Assembly (NCBI GenBank): GCA_021234155.1
Contig: JAJEKV010000026.1
Location: 17,264,468-17,328,467 of the forward strand
Length of the DNA: 64,000 nucleotides
From: Isoetes taiwanensis
Lineage: Eukaryota > Streptophyta > Lycopodiopsida > Isoetales > Isoetaceae
Direction of reading: 5' to 3'
The notes under the pieces are model-generated. The model saw only the letters and a program-made list of their open reading frames with translations, did no database searches and was not told where the DNA came from. Below, piece by piece: positions 44,771 through 56,419 of the stretch. Positions within the stretch are counted from its first letter, which is position 1. Each line of letters starts with the position of its first letter. The position numbers were made by a program, and so were the translations under genes.

Positions 44771-44774
44771 TAAT

Positions 44775-44803
44775 GCCCGGCATCGCCGGGCCCACGTTTC
44801 TAG
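44775..44803 (+). mobile_element. Helitron 3' terminus
   Basis: GCCCGGCATCGCCGGGC (7-bp stem, 3-nt loop, 44775-44791) is followed after 8 nt by CTAG at 44800-44803 and then a T. A short GC hairpin 8-12 nt before CTRR, inserted before T, is the standard Helitron 3' end. I did not find the 5' TC end or any Rep/helicase coding sequence, so the element is probably non-autonomous. Confidence 0.65.
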
Positions 44804-44804
44804 T

Positions 44805-45720
44805 TACATTTACATATAACATTAGGATGCATATTAGAATGCATATGAATGTACTTTGTAAGTTTTCACTTTATATTTGTGGATGATATTTTGCCAATTA
44901 CATTTGAACTCTAATTATATGTGCTTTCTTCTTTTTAGGTATATCTGCCTTATATTTCTTGCACTTCTTAAATTTACCTACATTGCTTTTGATTGCATCT
45001 GATTTACAGTTGTTTTACATCTATTTATAGTTAATGCTATGATTATGTATGTTTTTACATCTGGAATAGGATTGATTCTATATGTTTGAACTCAAAAGCA
45101 CCTTATAATTGCAATGACCCTTGTACCACTTTGTGCAAGACCTTCTGTACTTTCTTTGTTCAAAGTTATTGTGGCTTCTTCCAATATCAACATAATCGTT
45201 ATTATTATTAACATACTCAAACTGTACACAATAATTTGATCATATAAGACCCATAATTCAGGCATGCAATCTCATCTATATAGGAAGAAGTAATCTTCTC
45301 CGGCAAAAACTTTCAGGGCGTAAGCTCTCATGAGCGACGATAGTCGCGAGTATGGCATGCGCCCTAAAATCTTCTGCCGAAGAAGATTCTTTGAGAAAAA
45401 AAATGAGCATCAAATTTTTGTCATAAATTTGACAGCCATTCAACAGGAAATTTCTCTTTGTAAAAACACCCTGAAAAGGGCTGAAATTTTATGATCGTTT
45501 TTTTTGGCATCTTAAGTTCTGAAAAGGGCTGAAATTTTATGGTCGTTTTTTTTGGCATCTTAAGTTCTCAAACGAACATGTTTAATTATAAACGTTTTTT
45601 CCTCGATTGATATTAGGAACATTGCAAGCTAGCAAGAAATCAGGAAATAAGTCTTCCAAACTAAAAACTAAAATGAGGAAGTCATCTGCTTATGATCTAT
45701 AACTCCCCAGCAGCGTCTTT
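44805..45720. repeat. Unassigned DNA with a foldback and a 48-bp tandem repeat
   Basis: Imperfect inverted arms near 45289-45320 and 45361-45393 share CAGGGCG/CGCCCTA and GGCAAAA/TCTGCCG parts. At 45471-45566 the 48-bp unit CTGAAAAGGGCTGAAATTTT... is repeated twice with one difference. No gene is seen. Confidence 0.7.
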
Positions 45721-46840
45721 TTAGGTAGAAATAATTTGGAGAATCTGGAGAAGTAATTTGTGAAGGTGCAAAGAAGCTGAGAAAAATGGGCTGTGATCAG
45801 ACTGTATACTCAGCACAAGCTGCGGCTTCAACCGACTTATAAAATAAGTCTGCAACGCATCACCTAAAACATTATCATCAAGGGTTCTAATGTAAAATCC
45901 GGGAATGCTTTCAAAGCGGTTTGCTGTAATGTTAAATTGAGCATTGGCCATTGCTTCGTAGGGAAATGGTTTCACAAGTGAAGCAGCCAATACGACATCC
46001 TGCAAATCACTATTTTTTTGTTTATAATCTTATCTTAAAAAGTGCAGGAAAAAGGGGGAAATATTTTTTACCTCAGGCGGACTGGTATTGTAGAGAGATT
46101 GGCGTATATTGTTGAATTCAGCGCTCGTTGGTCGGTCCGATGTTCGATTTGCGTAAATTGGGGTAAATAAATTTGTGACTATTCCATTTATCAGCTAAAA
46201 TGCACAGAAAATTAGAATTAAATATTGGCAAGGAGAGCTTAATCAATTAATTACGACGCACCACTGTAAGATCTTGTGGAGGAAGTCCGTTTGGAGTGCC
46301 CAATGCAAAGAACGATATACACATGCCGGGATTTTAGTTGGAAATAGCTCTACCATATATGCCAAACTTAGTCCTCCCAAACTGCGGACCCACAAGCACT
46401 ACCAGATCAAATTGACATATCCATTACGGTTTAGCACTAGATTAGAAAAAATTAGCATAAAAGGATCCGCCGTGCCTTTTTCGAGTCCGGAATGCTTTCC
46501 ATAAAATCCACAAGAGGTCGTGTGTATTCCACAAATGATTTGATGAGATTGGGATCATAGCCATTGATTCCAGCTGATTTTAAATCCAAGCTGCTCACTC
46601 TCTGCCCACTATTTATTAACAGAGTGTGAGTTTTATACCAGCACCATGCTCCATGACTAGCTCCATGAATCAATACCAAGTGGTGTCCCCTGATTATCAA
46701 TACCAAGTTAGTTTAGATTTGCATTGAAAATATTATCAGCGTGACAGAGTAGAGTTTTACGCTGAATCGGCTCCAATTGGAAGCAGGCTTTTGTAAGCAA
46801 GAAGAATACAGAGGAGAATATATGCGGAGCGTTCTCCCAT
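45721..46840 (-). pseudogene. Methylesterase (MES/SABP2-like) alpha/beta-hydrolase with signal peptide, five exons, broken
   Basis: The family hydrolyses methyl esters of plant hormones. Exon 1 (46840-46761) encodes MGERSAYILLCILLAYKSLL, a signal-peptide-like start unusual for this mainly cytosolic family. A phase-2 intron leads to exon 2 (46689 to about 46471): HHLVLIHGASHGAWCWYKTH and DLKSAGINGYDPN. Exon 3 (about 46402-46262) has VVLVG. One frame over come SLGGLSLAYMVELFPTKIPA, which holds the nucleophile Ser but with Arg for His in GHS, and then, in a third frame, ALGTPNGLPPQDLTV. Exon 4 (46194-46072) reads LINGIVTNLF to LYNTSPPE. Exon 5 (45999-45721) reads DVVLAASLVKPFP and SDHSPFFS with the catalytic His. 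Introns are 67-72 nt with GT-AG, except intron 2, where no good sites remain. Two frame changes in exon 3 make it a likely pseudogene, unless they are assembly errors. Confidence 0.85.
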
Positions 46841-47100
46841 CTTAGAAATGGATGTGAAAAACTAGAGGCCTAGCTGTATTAGTACTTCACTTGAATGTGA
46901 AGTCCAACTTGCATTTTTATTGTTGATTCTGAAGAAATTGCGGAAACGTGATGTTGTTGATCATTCTGTTCAAAAGCCAGGCAAGAAAATGATCTTACGA
47001 CACATGTTAAATGCCTCATTTCCGGAAACTTCTTGAGAAGGAATCCCACTAATTAAGAATTACGAAACAAACCCCTAGTCTGGAGCAGGAGATTTCTGTA

Positions 47101-47218
47101 TGGGGGGATGTCCACCGGGAGCACTTTCCGGTGTGGACGGTGGGGTCCCGCGACCGGCGGCAGCCGGGAGCGGGTCACCGGCCACACCGGAAAGTGCGAC
47201 CGGTGGGCATCCCCCCAC
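47101..47218. repeat. Long GC-rich imperfect hairpin
   Basis: Arms at about 47101-47149 and 47169-47218 are complementary over roughly 50 bp with about 85% identity. Both contain GCACTTTCCGGTGTGG or its complement. Candidate foldback element or small-RNA precursor. Confidence 0.8.
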
Positions 47219-47928
47219 AACATGGAAATGGGGAGCATCCTTGTTTTTCGCAATTTTTTTTAGGCAGAGGTCTGGCGATGGCGATGGGCGGCTATGGCGC
47301 TTAGCATCCCCTTTCACTCGATGGCTATGGCCATCTTGTCTGCTTGTTATTCTTCAGTTCTGGCTTCATAAACGCAGCCTGCTCTCTATACAGCGAGCCT
47401 GGTATGCTATATCAGCTGGGTTAGTATTTAGACAAAGAAACAAGCTTAGAATGAGGCGCTGGACAACATGCTCATGGATAACGCTGGCTAGGAGGCAATA
47501 GCTTGCAACAGCTCGCGATTCTCGAGTTCTTGGCAGTTTATGCTTCAAATCCTCCTAATCCGCTTCTGTTTTTGTTGTTTCTAGCTTAAGATTTCGTCAT
47601 ATTTGTAATTATTTGGTTTCTGGAGGTTCTTGGCGACAAAGGAGAGTGAACACACATGGTTAGGCCATTTTCTTGAAGAAAAATATGGTCTGCTCTGTTT
47701 TATAGATCTTCCTCTTCATTCTTGTGAGTTATTACCTATTTTATTCATGTTTTTCTTAGCTTGGAGCGTCATTTTGATGGAGCTAAGGAGACGGTGAAGG
47801 AGAGGGAAGAAAGGGGATTTTATCAGGTAGCTTTGCCCCGCTTGCTTCTGAATGCGCTTTGTTTTCTTTCTCCTCGTTTTGCCTGTTTGGCCTCTTTTAT
47901 CTCATCGGCTGCTTCTGCCACTATTGTC

Positions 47929-48052
47929 ACGAGCGCCTTATATGTCAACCACCGTCATGTTTAAACCACATGAATTATCCTGGTTCAAACACGACAGGCA
48001 TCCATCCCCATCCGATCGATCCATATGGGATCGATGCCTCCATCCCCCCTCT
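47929..48052 (+). repeat. Inverted duplication B, left copy
   Basis: It matches the reverse complement of about 55447-55575 at more than 90% over roughly 125 bp. The shared text includes CCTTATATGTCAACCACCGT and GATCGATCCATATGGGATCG. Confidence 0.85.
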
Positions 48053-49256
48053 GCCATGGATCCCATAATAAATGCGTCCAGCTACGGCTGCTACAGACCA
48101 GCTAGTTGCCCGTACATTTTTGGTTGGAAGTCATGTTTGAGCCAACTCTCCTCCCGCTCATTTCATTTGCAAGAACGGTCATTTGGGGTTTGGAACGGAA
48201 TGGAAGATCGATAGAACCCCGGCCATTTGGGATTTATGGAGGCTGATTCGTCGAGCAGTTGCTTGCAGCAGGTAATTACTACATGAGAATAAGTAGCACA
48301 AATCGACTTGCCAAAGATTAATTTATTCATTAGAGCAAAAAAGATTCATAAACCAGTCTCGTCTATGCATGCACAATGTTCATAGGATTACTCAAAAAAA
48401 TCAGGTTAGACAGACTAGTAAGCTTGCAGATCTGATATATAACTACAATACAATAGGAACATTCAATTTTGCTCGATTTCAAAAAGATTGGATGTTCAAT
48501 GCAGATTCAGAATCCAAGATGCAATGATTCGTTCACCCAAAATGATATGGAGGCTGATCTGTCGAGCAGCTGCTTGCTGCAGGTAAGATTTATGATCCTG
48601 GTTTTGTTTTGCTGAAATTTTGCATGCAGAATGTTGAGTCTTGTTTCCAAAATTACTGTGGTTGATGCGGGATGTATTCCAGATCCAGAATTCAATCGCA
48701 TTCGAGAATCCAATCAAGGGTTCGTTCAGCCAAAATGATCTTGAATGGACAAGAAGAAAAGCAATAGGAGATCCGGCCGAATTACGCTACATTCTCACTA
48801 CACGGTTATCGATTTTTATCGAAGGAGAGATGAAGAATGTCCATTCCCCAACAAGCTTTTACAAGAAAGTCTCAGAAAAACCGGGAAGCTTGGTTCTTTG
48901 AGCAAGCCGGACATGAATAGCCATCTAAATTCCCACAATGTAAGCTTGAATTGAATACTTATGACACCATTTTTTTTTTGGCAAATGACACCGTTTGTTT
49001 TGCTGATCCATGTTCAATCTTGTAGGTACCGGTGCGATTACGGGCCTCGGGACCTTAGTGAGGATCAACATCCAATTGAAATGCCAAGCAAAGGAAAGGG
49101 GAAGCGCAAGATCAAATGGAGTAGAGTAGTTGATGTTATTGATGCACAAATGACCTAATGTTGTTGATGCAAATGAAACGGCGCCCCAAAGCCAATTGAG
49201 AATACAAATTCAAGCAAGAGAAGCAGGAAAAAAAAAAGCATTGGAAGGGGAGGACC

Positions 49257-51352
49257 ATGCTCGGATGGAAATTCAAAGACTTTGTTGTTAGAAGGAAGAG
49301 AAGATTAAGAGGTGAGACATATAAAAGAGGTTGCATGTGTCATTTTTCGCCAAGCAATTGTATATTAAACCCGAGTGGACTCAAATTATCTACTATCAAA
49401 GGAAGCATGTTAACATCCATGGAGTGTTTTGCCATGGGAATGCGCGACGAAGGTAGTCTCAAGACTAGGTACCGGCTTGCACCGTGGCTTTCAAAAAGAG
49501 AAGAAGGAATGGGTTAAGTCTTTGTTGGTGGATCTGCCATTCGGTAGGGAAGTTATGAAATTGCATGAGCATGAAGTTGTTCATAAGCTACAAATGTATG
49601 GGGAGGATAGCAAAGACAGGGATGACTTTCTCGAAATGGATGACATAGGTAACATATTTGATGAGGTTTCAAGGGGTACATGGAAACGTCATAACAATGT
49701 AACTCAAAGTGTTAGGATGTGGGTAGACCAAAATCCAGGGTCAGTGTTCTTGCATCAAGAAGGGGTGCCTTTCCATCTTGGAATCATGACACCATTTCAA
49801 ATGGAAATGCTCTTGAAGTATGGAAAGGGGAATGCAATTGCAATGGATGCCACTTTCAAGACAAATGACTTGAGGTTTAGTCTCTATACATTGATGGTGT
49901 TTGATAGTCATAGGAATGGAGTGCCGGTTGCATGGATCTTGGACGCCTAGTGCCAACGAAGATCAACATTCAAACCCGGCTCGAAAGCACTTGAAAATCC
50001 ATATTCATAAGAAAGATCCTGAATGGTCTCCCTCTTGTTTTATAGTTGATGATGCGATCTTTGAGATTGGTGCATTGGAGGTCAGATGGCCAAACATTCC
50101 CATCCAGCTATGTCTTTGGCATGTGAGACGTGCATGGTGGAAGGTTTTGATGAGACATGTGCATGACCCACAAGTTCGAAACGAGATGTTCAAGGACATG
50201 GGAGATATCATGTATAACACACATGTAGAACCCATAGAGGAGGATGGAGTGTTTAAAGATGAGTACAGAGAAGCTTGTGCTAGGGCTGGGGCTGCCCGCC
50301 TTGAGGAATTCAAATCGAAGTGGCAAAATTATGTTGAGATTGTGGCTTATGTCAATAAAGAGTGGACAAAGAATGTGTGTTCATGGATTATGGTGGCAAG
50401 GATGTATCCTCATAGTAATCAAGAGACAACTGCAGCTGTAGAGTCCTATCATGCTGCCCTAAAAAGGAGATTGGGTATTTTTAAGCACGAGCTAAGAGGA
50501 AGAAGATTGGATTGGTTGATATACATGTTAGTGAGTGATCTAGGGAACCACTTTATATATGATAGATTCGTGAAGGAAAATGGTTTCAAGCTGAATTATT
50601 ATAAAGAAATGGTTGTGGAGTGCGCAATAGTTGGAGCTAGGGCTATTCCAGATGACGCTGTTACTTGGACAAATTTTGAGGAAGGAGAGGCTCAGGTCTG
50701 GAGCCAATCAAGGCATGGAATTCCTTACTTTGTTGTTGTGAGTGACAAACAGTGGAGTTGTTGTGATTGTGCTTGGGGGACAAAGGGAAACATATGCAAA
50801 CACCAAGTTAAGGTGCTTCAAATGATGACTAATGCTCAGGAGAGAGAAATTTTGGCAGCATGTGGCACTATGATGGGGACAATGAAAGGTGGTTTAGAAA
50901 ACTTAGAATTCCATCAAGATGTTGCAAATATGAATGGTTGTGAAGAAGTCATTGAAGAAGTTGGTTGTCCCCCGGAAAGGGTGAATCTTGAGGGAGAGGT
51001 TGGCAAAGACGAAGGAAAAACCTATGCTGAAAATCAAAGTTCTCTATTGGCAAGTATAGAGGGTTCAATCAGACATGTGAAATCAACAATCGAAGAATGT
51101 CCTGGACTGTTGCATCATGTTGACTTCCTTATGAAGGAAGTTTGCAACAAGATACACTTGTTGAAAATTACATCACATCAAATGGGGATTAATGACATTC
51201 CACCACCTATGGCAGAAGGCAAGGACGATGGCACGGGCAATAGTCTCACTCGATTAAGATCTTTCATAGACCTTGGCAAGAAAAGCATTGGCACCATCCA
51301 TTATGAGAGTACCTTTGAGATTGATATGCATAAGCATCTACAAGATGAATAG
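49257..51352 (+). pseudogene. MULE (Mutator-like) transposase with SWIM zinc finger
   Basis: The order is that of a plant Mutator-like transposase. An N-terminal part near 49320-49520 reads CMCHFSPSNC in shifting frames. The first catalytic Asp lies in AIAMDATFKTNDLRFSLYTL (near 49840), followed by GVPVAWIL. One frame over, from about 49925, come CFIVDDAIFEIGA and IQLCLWHVRRAWWK (second Asp with the CxxH motif) and ETTAAVESYHAALKRRLG (Glu). The SWIM finger follows near 50755-50805: WSCCDCAWGTKGNICKHQVK, with CxC...CxH. A C-terminal helical region runs to TAG at 51350. The main break is one frame change near 49930-49945. The 483-codon second part is otherwise open, so this copy is fairly young or under past selection. 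I found no element termini with a 9-bp duplication. Confidence 0.9.
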
Positions 51353-51362
51353 TTGTTGGCTC

Positions 51363-51961
51363 AAACTATTGGAAATTGAGTCATGATTTTGAATACTAAA
51401 TTACACTTGCTTTGCCTTTCAAAGGTTAAGGTTATATTGCAAAGTTTGAGCTTGGGTTCACAAGTCACCCTTAAAGGAAAAAGACTCCAAGATTTAACTT
51501 TATTTCATTAGCTTTTCTTCTAAGGGTGAGTTGTGATAATTTTTTTTTAATTTCGTTTAAAATGTGACTCCCTATTGGGTTTTTAGTTTTAAGAGTCATT
51601 TTCTTTTTGATCTTTGATAATGATTAAATCTTTTTAATCTTTTAACCTTAACCTTAACCTTTTAACCTTAAATTTAACCTTAACGTTAACGTTAACCTTA
51701 ACCTTAATCTTTGATAATGATTAAATCTTTTTAATTTTTTAACCTTAACCTTTGAACCTTAACCTTTTAAGCTTTAATGATTAAATATTTTTAATCTTTT
51801 AACCTTAACCTTAAACTTTGAACCTTAACCTTTTAACCTTGATCTTAACCTTTGAACCTTAACCTTGATCTTTTTAATCTTTTAACCTTAATCTTAGAAC
51901 TTTGAAATGTAAAGCAAGTGTAATTTAGTATTCCCGATCATGACTCAATTTCCAATAGTTT
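51363..51961. mobile_element. 599-bp foldback element filled with AACCTT repeats
   Basis: Arms 51363-51424 and 51900-51961 are complementary at 57 of 62 positions. The right half of the interior (51640-51900) is made of AACCTT and related AACCTTTT and AACGTT words. These resemble but do not equal the plant telomere repeat CCCTAAA. It starts 11 bp after the MULE stop codon. No clear target duplication was found. Confidence 0.8.
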
Positions 51962-52203
51962 TTTTGTGAACAATGTTCTTTTCCTGGCCAAATGAATAGT
52001 GTTTTTGGGATGTTTGATTCATCCCCGAAGAAAAAATCCTGCTCTAATGCCCGATTTTTTATTCATAAGGTTGCAGACCAAACCATACAAACATAATATG
52101 CAATAGAGAATACAAAAGTTTTACTCCTGTCATCCAAGGTTTATAGAAACATAATATGCCAGTACATCATGCCAAAATAATTGAACTTCAAACTTTTTGA
52201 GTG

Positions 52204-54948
52204 CCTAGTCAGGTCTTCTCTTTGCCACAGCAGCTCTAGTCCCTATATCTTCCGCAGGAGAGGACTCTGGTAAAGGCAAGTTTCTCTTACCAGATACGAC
52301 AAGCTCATGGAGTTTTGCTAGAAGAGTCCCAAAGGTCTTCCTAAGATCGTTTGCTTCGATCACCCAAATCCAACTCGCCAACCCGTGAACATGGCAGATA
52401 TCAAAACCTTAACATGGCATATAGTAACATGTAACATGGCAATCTAAACCCGTGAACATGGCAATCAGAACATGTAAAATGGCATCCTTTCAACCTCAGA
52501 ACATGACAACCTAAACCTTAACCAAAGATACGCCTTACCTTAACCGGTCGATTGGAAGCTCTCTTCAAGACAAAATCCATGAGAAACTGTTTTGCAAACA
52601 AGACAACCCGCACTCCACAATCGATCCGTTTGATTGAGTAGGGCAATTAACCGAGTGTACTGGGGGCATTCATGATAGCTTGATTCTCATATCCCCATCT
52701 CGAAAAAAGATCTCCAAGTAAACTAGCATAAGAATAAGTGGCGTAAAACGTGTCGACAATGGTAATGGCTGAAAAAAAGGCAATTGACTTTACATTTTCA
52801 GTTGACATGACAAATAAGTTATGAATCCCTTTCAAGCCGCCAAAGTGCGTAATCACCGGGTGTAGGTTGCTCAAATGCAAAGGCATGTTTGTTGGTCAAG
52901 AACTAAAACAAATAAACTCCAATGACCACCGATAGGGAACCGCTTAGTCCGGGCAGCAATTAACATCACCAAAAATAAGCAAATTGACATAAAAAACTTC
53001 ACTCAAATTACCTCGTGTTGGCTGGAAGCCCGAGTAGTACAAGATTGAGTCAATCTTTCCGAATCCTTAGCCCTACCGTGAGGTCTAGGGGGCAGCAACT
53101 TCACCCGAGAGGTGGAACCACTTACGAAAGCAGCCCCAAGATAGCGGGATTAAACCAAGGTGAAGGGATCTCCTAGTACATGGAATAGTGTGAGACAAGA
53201 TCCCGCAAAGAAGAACAAGTTAGAAACGTAGATAAGCAAGAAAAACCTTATTAAACTAGCTAGACCACTCACATGAGATAGCAACCGATGGCCTCATCAC
53301 CCACCCATGATTTCGGAGGCATGCATCGGGTCATCCGATGCCAAGGTTTCAAATGCCAAGATGCGCCGACATTAAGGTGGAATTCACCATAGGGAGAAGA
53401 TCCTTGCTTCCACAAGGGACTCCGAAGATACAATGGCCACCTGCAGTTATATTCACATGCAATCATAGATTGCTTCTTCTTCAGGCTCCTCATATTATAC
53501 CATTGATCAAGCAGGCTGAAGAATGACCTCTCCAATGCCCAATCCAAAGGCAATGATAAGAGAGTGAGGACATTTGTATTGCTGCTATCTGCAAACATCC
53601 TCTGCTGTTCGGGTGTCTCGTCTATTGTGACAATCTTGGAGGAATCAATATTGCAGGCTGGTTCTTGCCTTGGTCGAGTAGGAGTACAATTCTCAACCTC
53701 CATAGCTTCAATTTCCTCAAATCTGCCACATGCCAGAAGAGTGTCATTGAGGCTGCTCTCCTCCTTCTCCCAATCATTCTTGGCCTCCACTTTATCAAAA
53801 AAGCCTTCAGCAGCCTCCTCATAATGCCATCCCCTGGCAATGTTGGCCTTATAACCTGCAATTTTTGCCTCCCTCTTTGACTCCCAAGCCAGCCTTCTTG
53901 ACTCCACAAAATCTGCTACAAACTTGGCTTTTTCTTCTTCCCTAAACTCACTACTTCCACAAAGATCCATAAATGCTGCATTGGCATGTTTGGTGCAAGA
54001 AATTAGATACCTTTTAAGACCATTCAAGATACCTCCACCGATTCAAGGTATTCCTTGCATAGTACATTTCTGAATTTCTCACGGGTCGCAAAGGGCCATC
54101 CGATTCTTGTGGCCTGCCTCTTAGGACCCTCAATATTCCCTTTGAAACCATGAACCTCGTTCATGTGTTTCAATAAACGGTCCTTCCTCTGATTGATGTA
54201 ATTGCAAGGCTTTTGCAAACACAAGTACCTCTTTGTTTCATAATTGTAGGTCCACTTGGGCTGCTCCACCTCTCCTGAATCTTGCTCCATACTAGCATCT
54301 TCTCCGTCATCATCGATCTCCATTTCATCTCCGACGATCATCATCCTTTTTTGACTCGCTCGTGAGCCAATTGGTCGCTTATGTTCAATTTCCTGCGGTT
54401 ATGCTAGCAAGCACAGTGGCCACTCCATCATCTGGCTGAATGTTTCTGCTGCAAGCTCCCTCACTTCCATCTGGATCAGCCATTGAGTTATTCATTGATC
54501 CCGTGCTGCTGTGTCTATCTGACAATGCTGCCTCACTCTCAACTGATGCTGCTGCCTCACTATTAACTAATTGCAAATGCCCTTCTACAGTACTAACTGA
54601 CCAAAGTTCTTGCCTGAGCAAAAATTCGGGGTCTATTTGAGAAGGCCTTTTGGGCTCGACTGTGGCCTCACTGCTTTCGGATCTGTGGGAGAGCAGCTTC
54701 TTAGTCCTTTTACGAGTCCTTCCTGCAAAGCCCAGACAAAAGAATAAACATAAATAGAAAATAAAACATAAAGACAAGCATGACATTCTGCTGACCAACA
54801 GAGCATTCTTGGCTCAAACATGACAGCAATAAAATATTTTAGTCACAAACCGACTTGCTTGGCTCAAACATGACAACAATAAATTATTATTGTGCATGCA
54901 TGCAAGCAGATCCCGAGATTTTCGCCTGAGGGCTTTACCAGGGGCCAT
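52204..54948 (-). CDS. Multi-exon gene of unknown function with a C2H2-like finger
   Basis: Exon 1 is ATGGCCCCTG (54948-54939). Its GTAAAG donor joins in phase to exon 2 after TTTGCAG (54722), giving MAPG then RTRKRTKKLLSHRSESSE and a Ser/Ala/Glu-rich segment to about 54390. The next segment (54344-54024) is acidic, then has CLQKPCNYINQRKDRLLKHM with NEVHG, a finger with C..C and H..H-like spacing. The segment 54027-53269 is charged (REEEKAKFVADFVESRRLAW). Later open pieces at 52886-52640 (SIAFFSAITIVDTFYATYSY) and 52400-52204 (RKTFGTLLAKLHELVVSGKR, stop TAG) look like further exons. Frames change near 54400 and 54030. I do not recognise the family. A zinc-finger start could mean a transposase, but I see no hAT dimerisation motif. 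Confidence 0.4.
52886..53268. other. Intron-like or noncoding stretch inside the unknown gene
   Basis: No protein similarity is visible on either strand. It lies between two open segments of the minus-strand gene and could be intron. Confidence 0.3.
54810..54884. repeat. Short direct repeat, two copies
   Basis: CTTGGCTCAAACATGACA followed by RCAATAAA occurs at about 54810 and 54859. The core TCAAACATGACA also appears near 55378 and, as TCAAACACGACA, in duplication B. Confidence 0.75.
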
Positions 54949-55446
54949 GACAATGATCTGGATTCTCTAGCTCTGGTATGGTGTGCAGGTTGCTAAACCC
55001 TAATGCAAAACCCTGACCGGCTGGGATCCATCAATCCAAATCGATTTCCACAAAGAATAATCGATGCCACAGCCTTCAACAAAGGCGTGTCACAACAAAG
55101 TTACGAAGTTTTGGCGCTTACGTGATGTCGAAGGGTTTGAATGCGACCACAGGGAGAGAACGGAATGGAAAGAGCTGAAAAACTTCAAAAAAATGCAAGA
55201 ACTGACCTCAAATTTCTGGGCGCTCTTGAAAATCGGCCTCCATCATACACCTGCTGGCTGTTCTTCATGATTATTCAAGACCATGATTTGTTTTGGCATC
55301 GATAATGCGGGATGAATGATGGCGCCACTGAAATTCCTCTGTTTCTAAAATTCAAACGGGGTTCTTCTTCTTCTTGGTTCAAACATGACAGTCAGAAAGT
55401 ACTGTCAGAAATGTCCCACATGACATGCATGGCATGACTAAAGTTG

Positions 55447-55575
55447 GCATACATGGAGGCATCGATCCCATATGGATCGATCGGATGGGGATGGATGCCT
55501 GTCGTGTTTGAACCAGGATAGTTCATATGGTTTAAACATGACGGTGGTTGACATATAAGGCGCTCGCTATTGTCA
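55447..55575 (-). repeat. Inverted duplication B, right copy
   Basis: Reverse complement of 47929-48052. The two B copies enclose the MULE gene, the AACCTT foldback and the unknown multi-exon gene. Confidence 0.85.
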
Positions 55576-55987
55576 ACAAAGGGAATAAGTTAAAGATCTT
55601 GTTTGCTATAGGAATGGCTAGTTACAGGAATAAGTTAGAGATCTTGTTTGCTACTTTGAATGGCTACAGGAAGGTGAGCATTTGCATGATCCGGCAAAAA
55701 ACTAGCCTTAACATGCCTTCGGTAAATATACGCCTTGTGTTGCATCAACATTTTGCAGATTTTTGATATGATATTCTTGGATTTGTGGGTTCAAAGCCCA
55801 CAGGAGTTTTGACCGGGAGTAACCAGTTCATTTTTGATAGTCACAGAATTGGCGTCCCTCTTTCCATTCCGGAGTTTAGAGATATGCCACGTGGCAGCCC
55901 ATAGTTCATCTTCCGATAAAAAACGCGACCCATTTTCCATGTTGTGGATATGGCGGAAGCACTTACCGCATGAATCGTCACCACACA

Positions 55988-56119
55988 AAACCAGCTCAAG
56001 CTCCACCACACCTAACCTGAGGGCCAGATTTGACTTTGGAAGATTTAACGAAGTTGCAGTGACACGACATAACTGACCGCTTGCCCTCAGGTTAGGTGTG
56101 GTGGAGCTTGAGCTGGTTT
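55988..56119. repeat. Perfect 37-bp inverted repeat with 58-bp spacer
   Basis: Arms 55988-56024 and 56083-56119 are exact complements, with AAACCAGCTCAAGCTCCACC at the outer end and CTAACCTGAGGGC at the inner end. Perfect identity suggests a young insertion or a selected hairpin. Confidence 0.92.
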
Positions 56120-56140
56120 CAGTTACCTTATTGCTTATTG

Positions 56141-56417
56141 AACTTCTCCTGTAGCTGTAGGGTAGAGGTTATTCTGTCATTCTGTCCGATATGACAATAA
56201 GATAGCAGGAATCATGACAATAAGATAGAACTTGTGAACATCAGTATTCATGTATTTTTGATAGTTGCCAAAAATACCATGGCACCCAATAGTAGATATG
56301 AAGAGAATTACATTGTTGTGTCCCCTTCAGAATCAATTCTTTTGAAGTGAAACACCACTTAGACTATTATACAAGAACATGAAGGCTTTTTTACAGAGAA
56401 ACTCTGGTATTGCTCCT
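56141..56417 (-). repeat. Inverted duplication A, right copy
   Basis: Reverse complement of 39631-39907. It lies outside duplication B, mirroring the order A-B on the left side. Confidence 0.85.
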
Positions 56418-56419
56418 GT

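Larger units (their letters stand above)
46850..49250. other. Mostly noncoding, with hairpin and duplicated segments upstream of the MULE gene
   Basis: It contains the hairpin at 47101-47218 and the inverted duplication at 47929-48052. The phrase ATGGAGGCTGATCTGTCGAG (variant at 48237) with GCTTGCTGCAGGTAA occurs at 48548 and 48237, each ending in a donor-like site. Plus-strand frames at 48745-48954 and 49009-49157 (EMPSKGKGKRKIKWSRVVD) may be 5' exons of the transposase gene that follows. Confidence 0.4.

Noticed and set aside
51640..51900. Interstitial telomere
   Set aside because: The repeat is AACCTT, not the plant CCCTAAA, and it is enclosed by the foldback arms.
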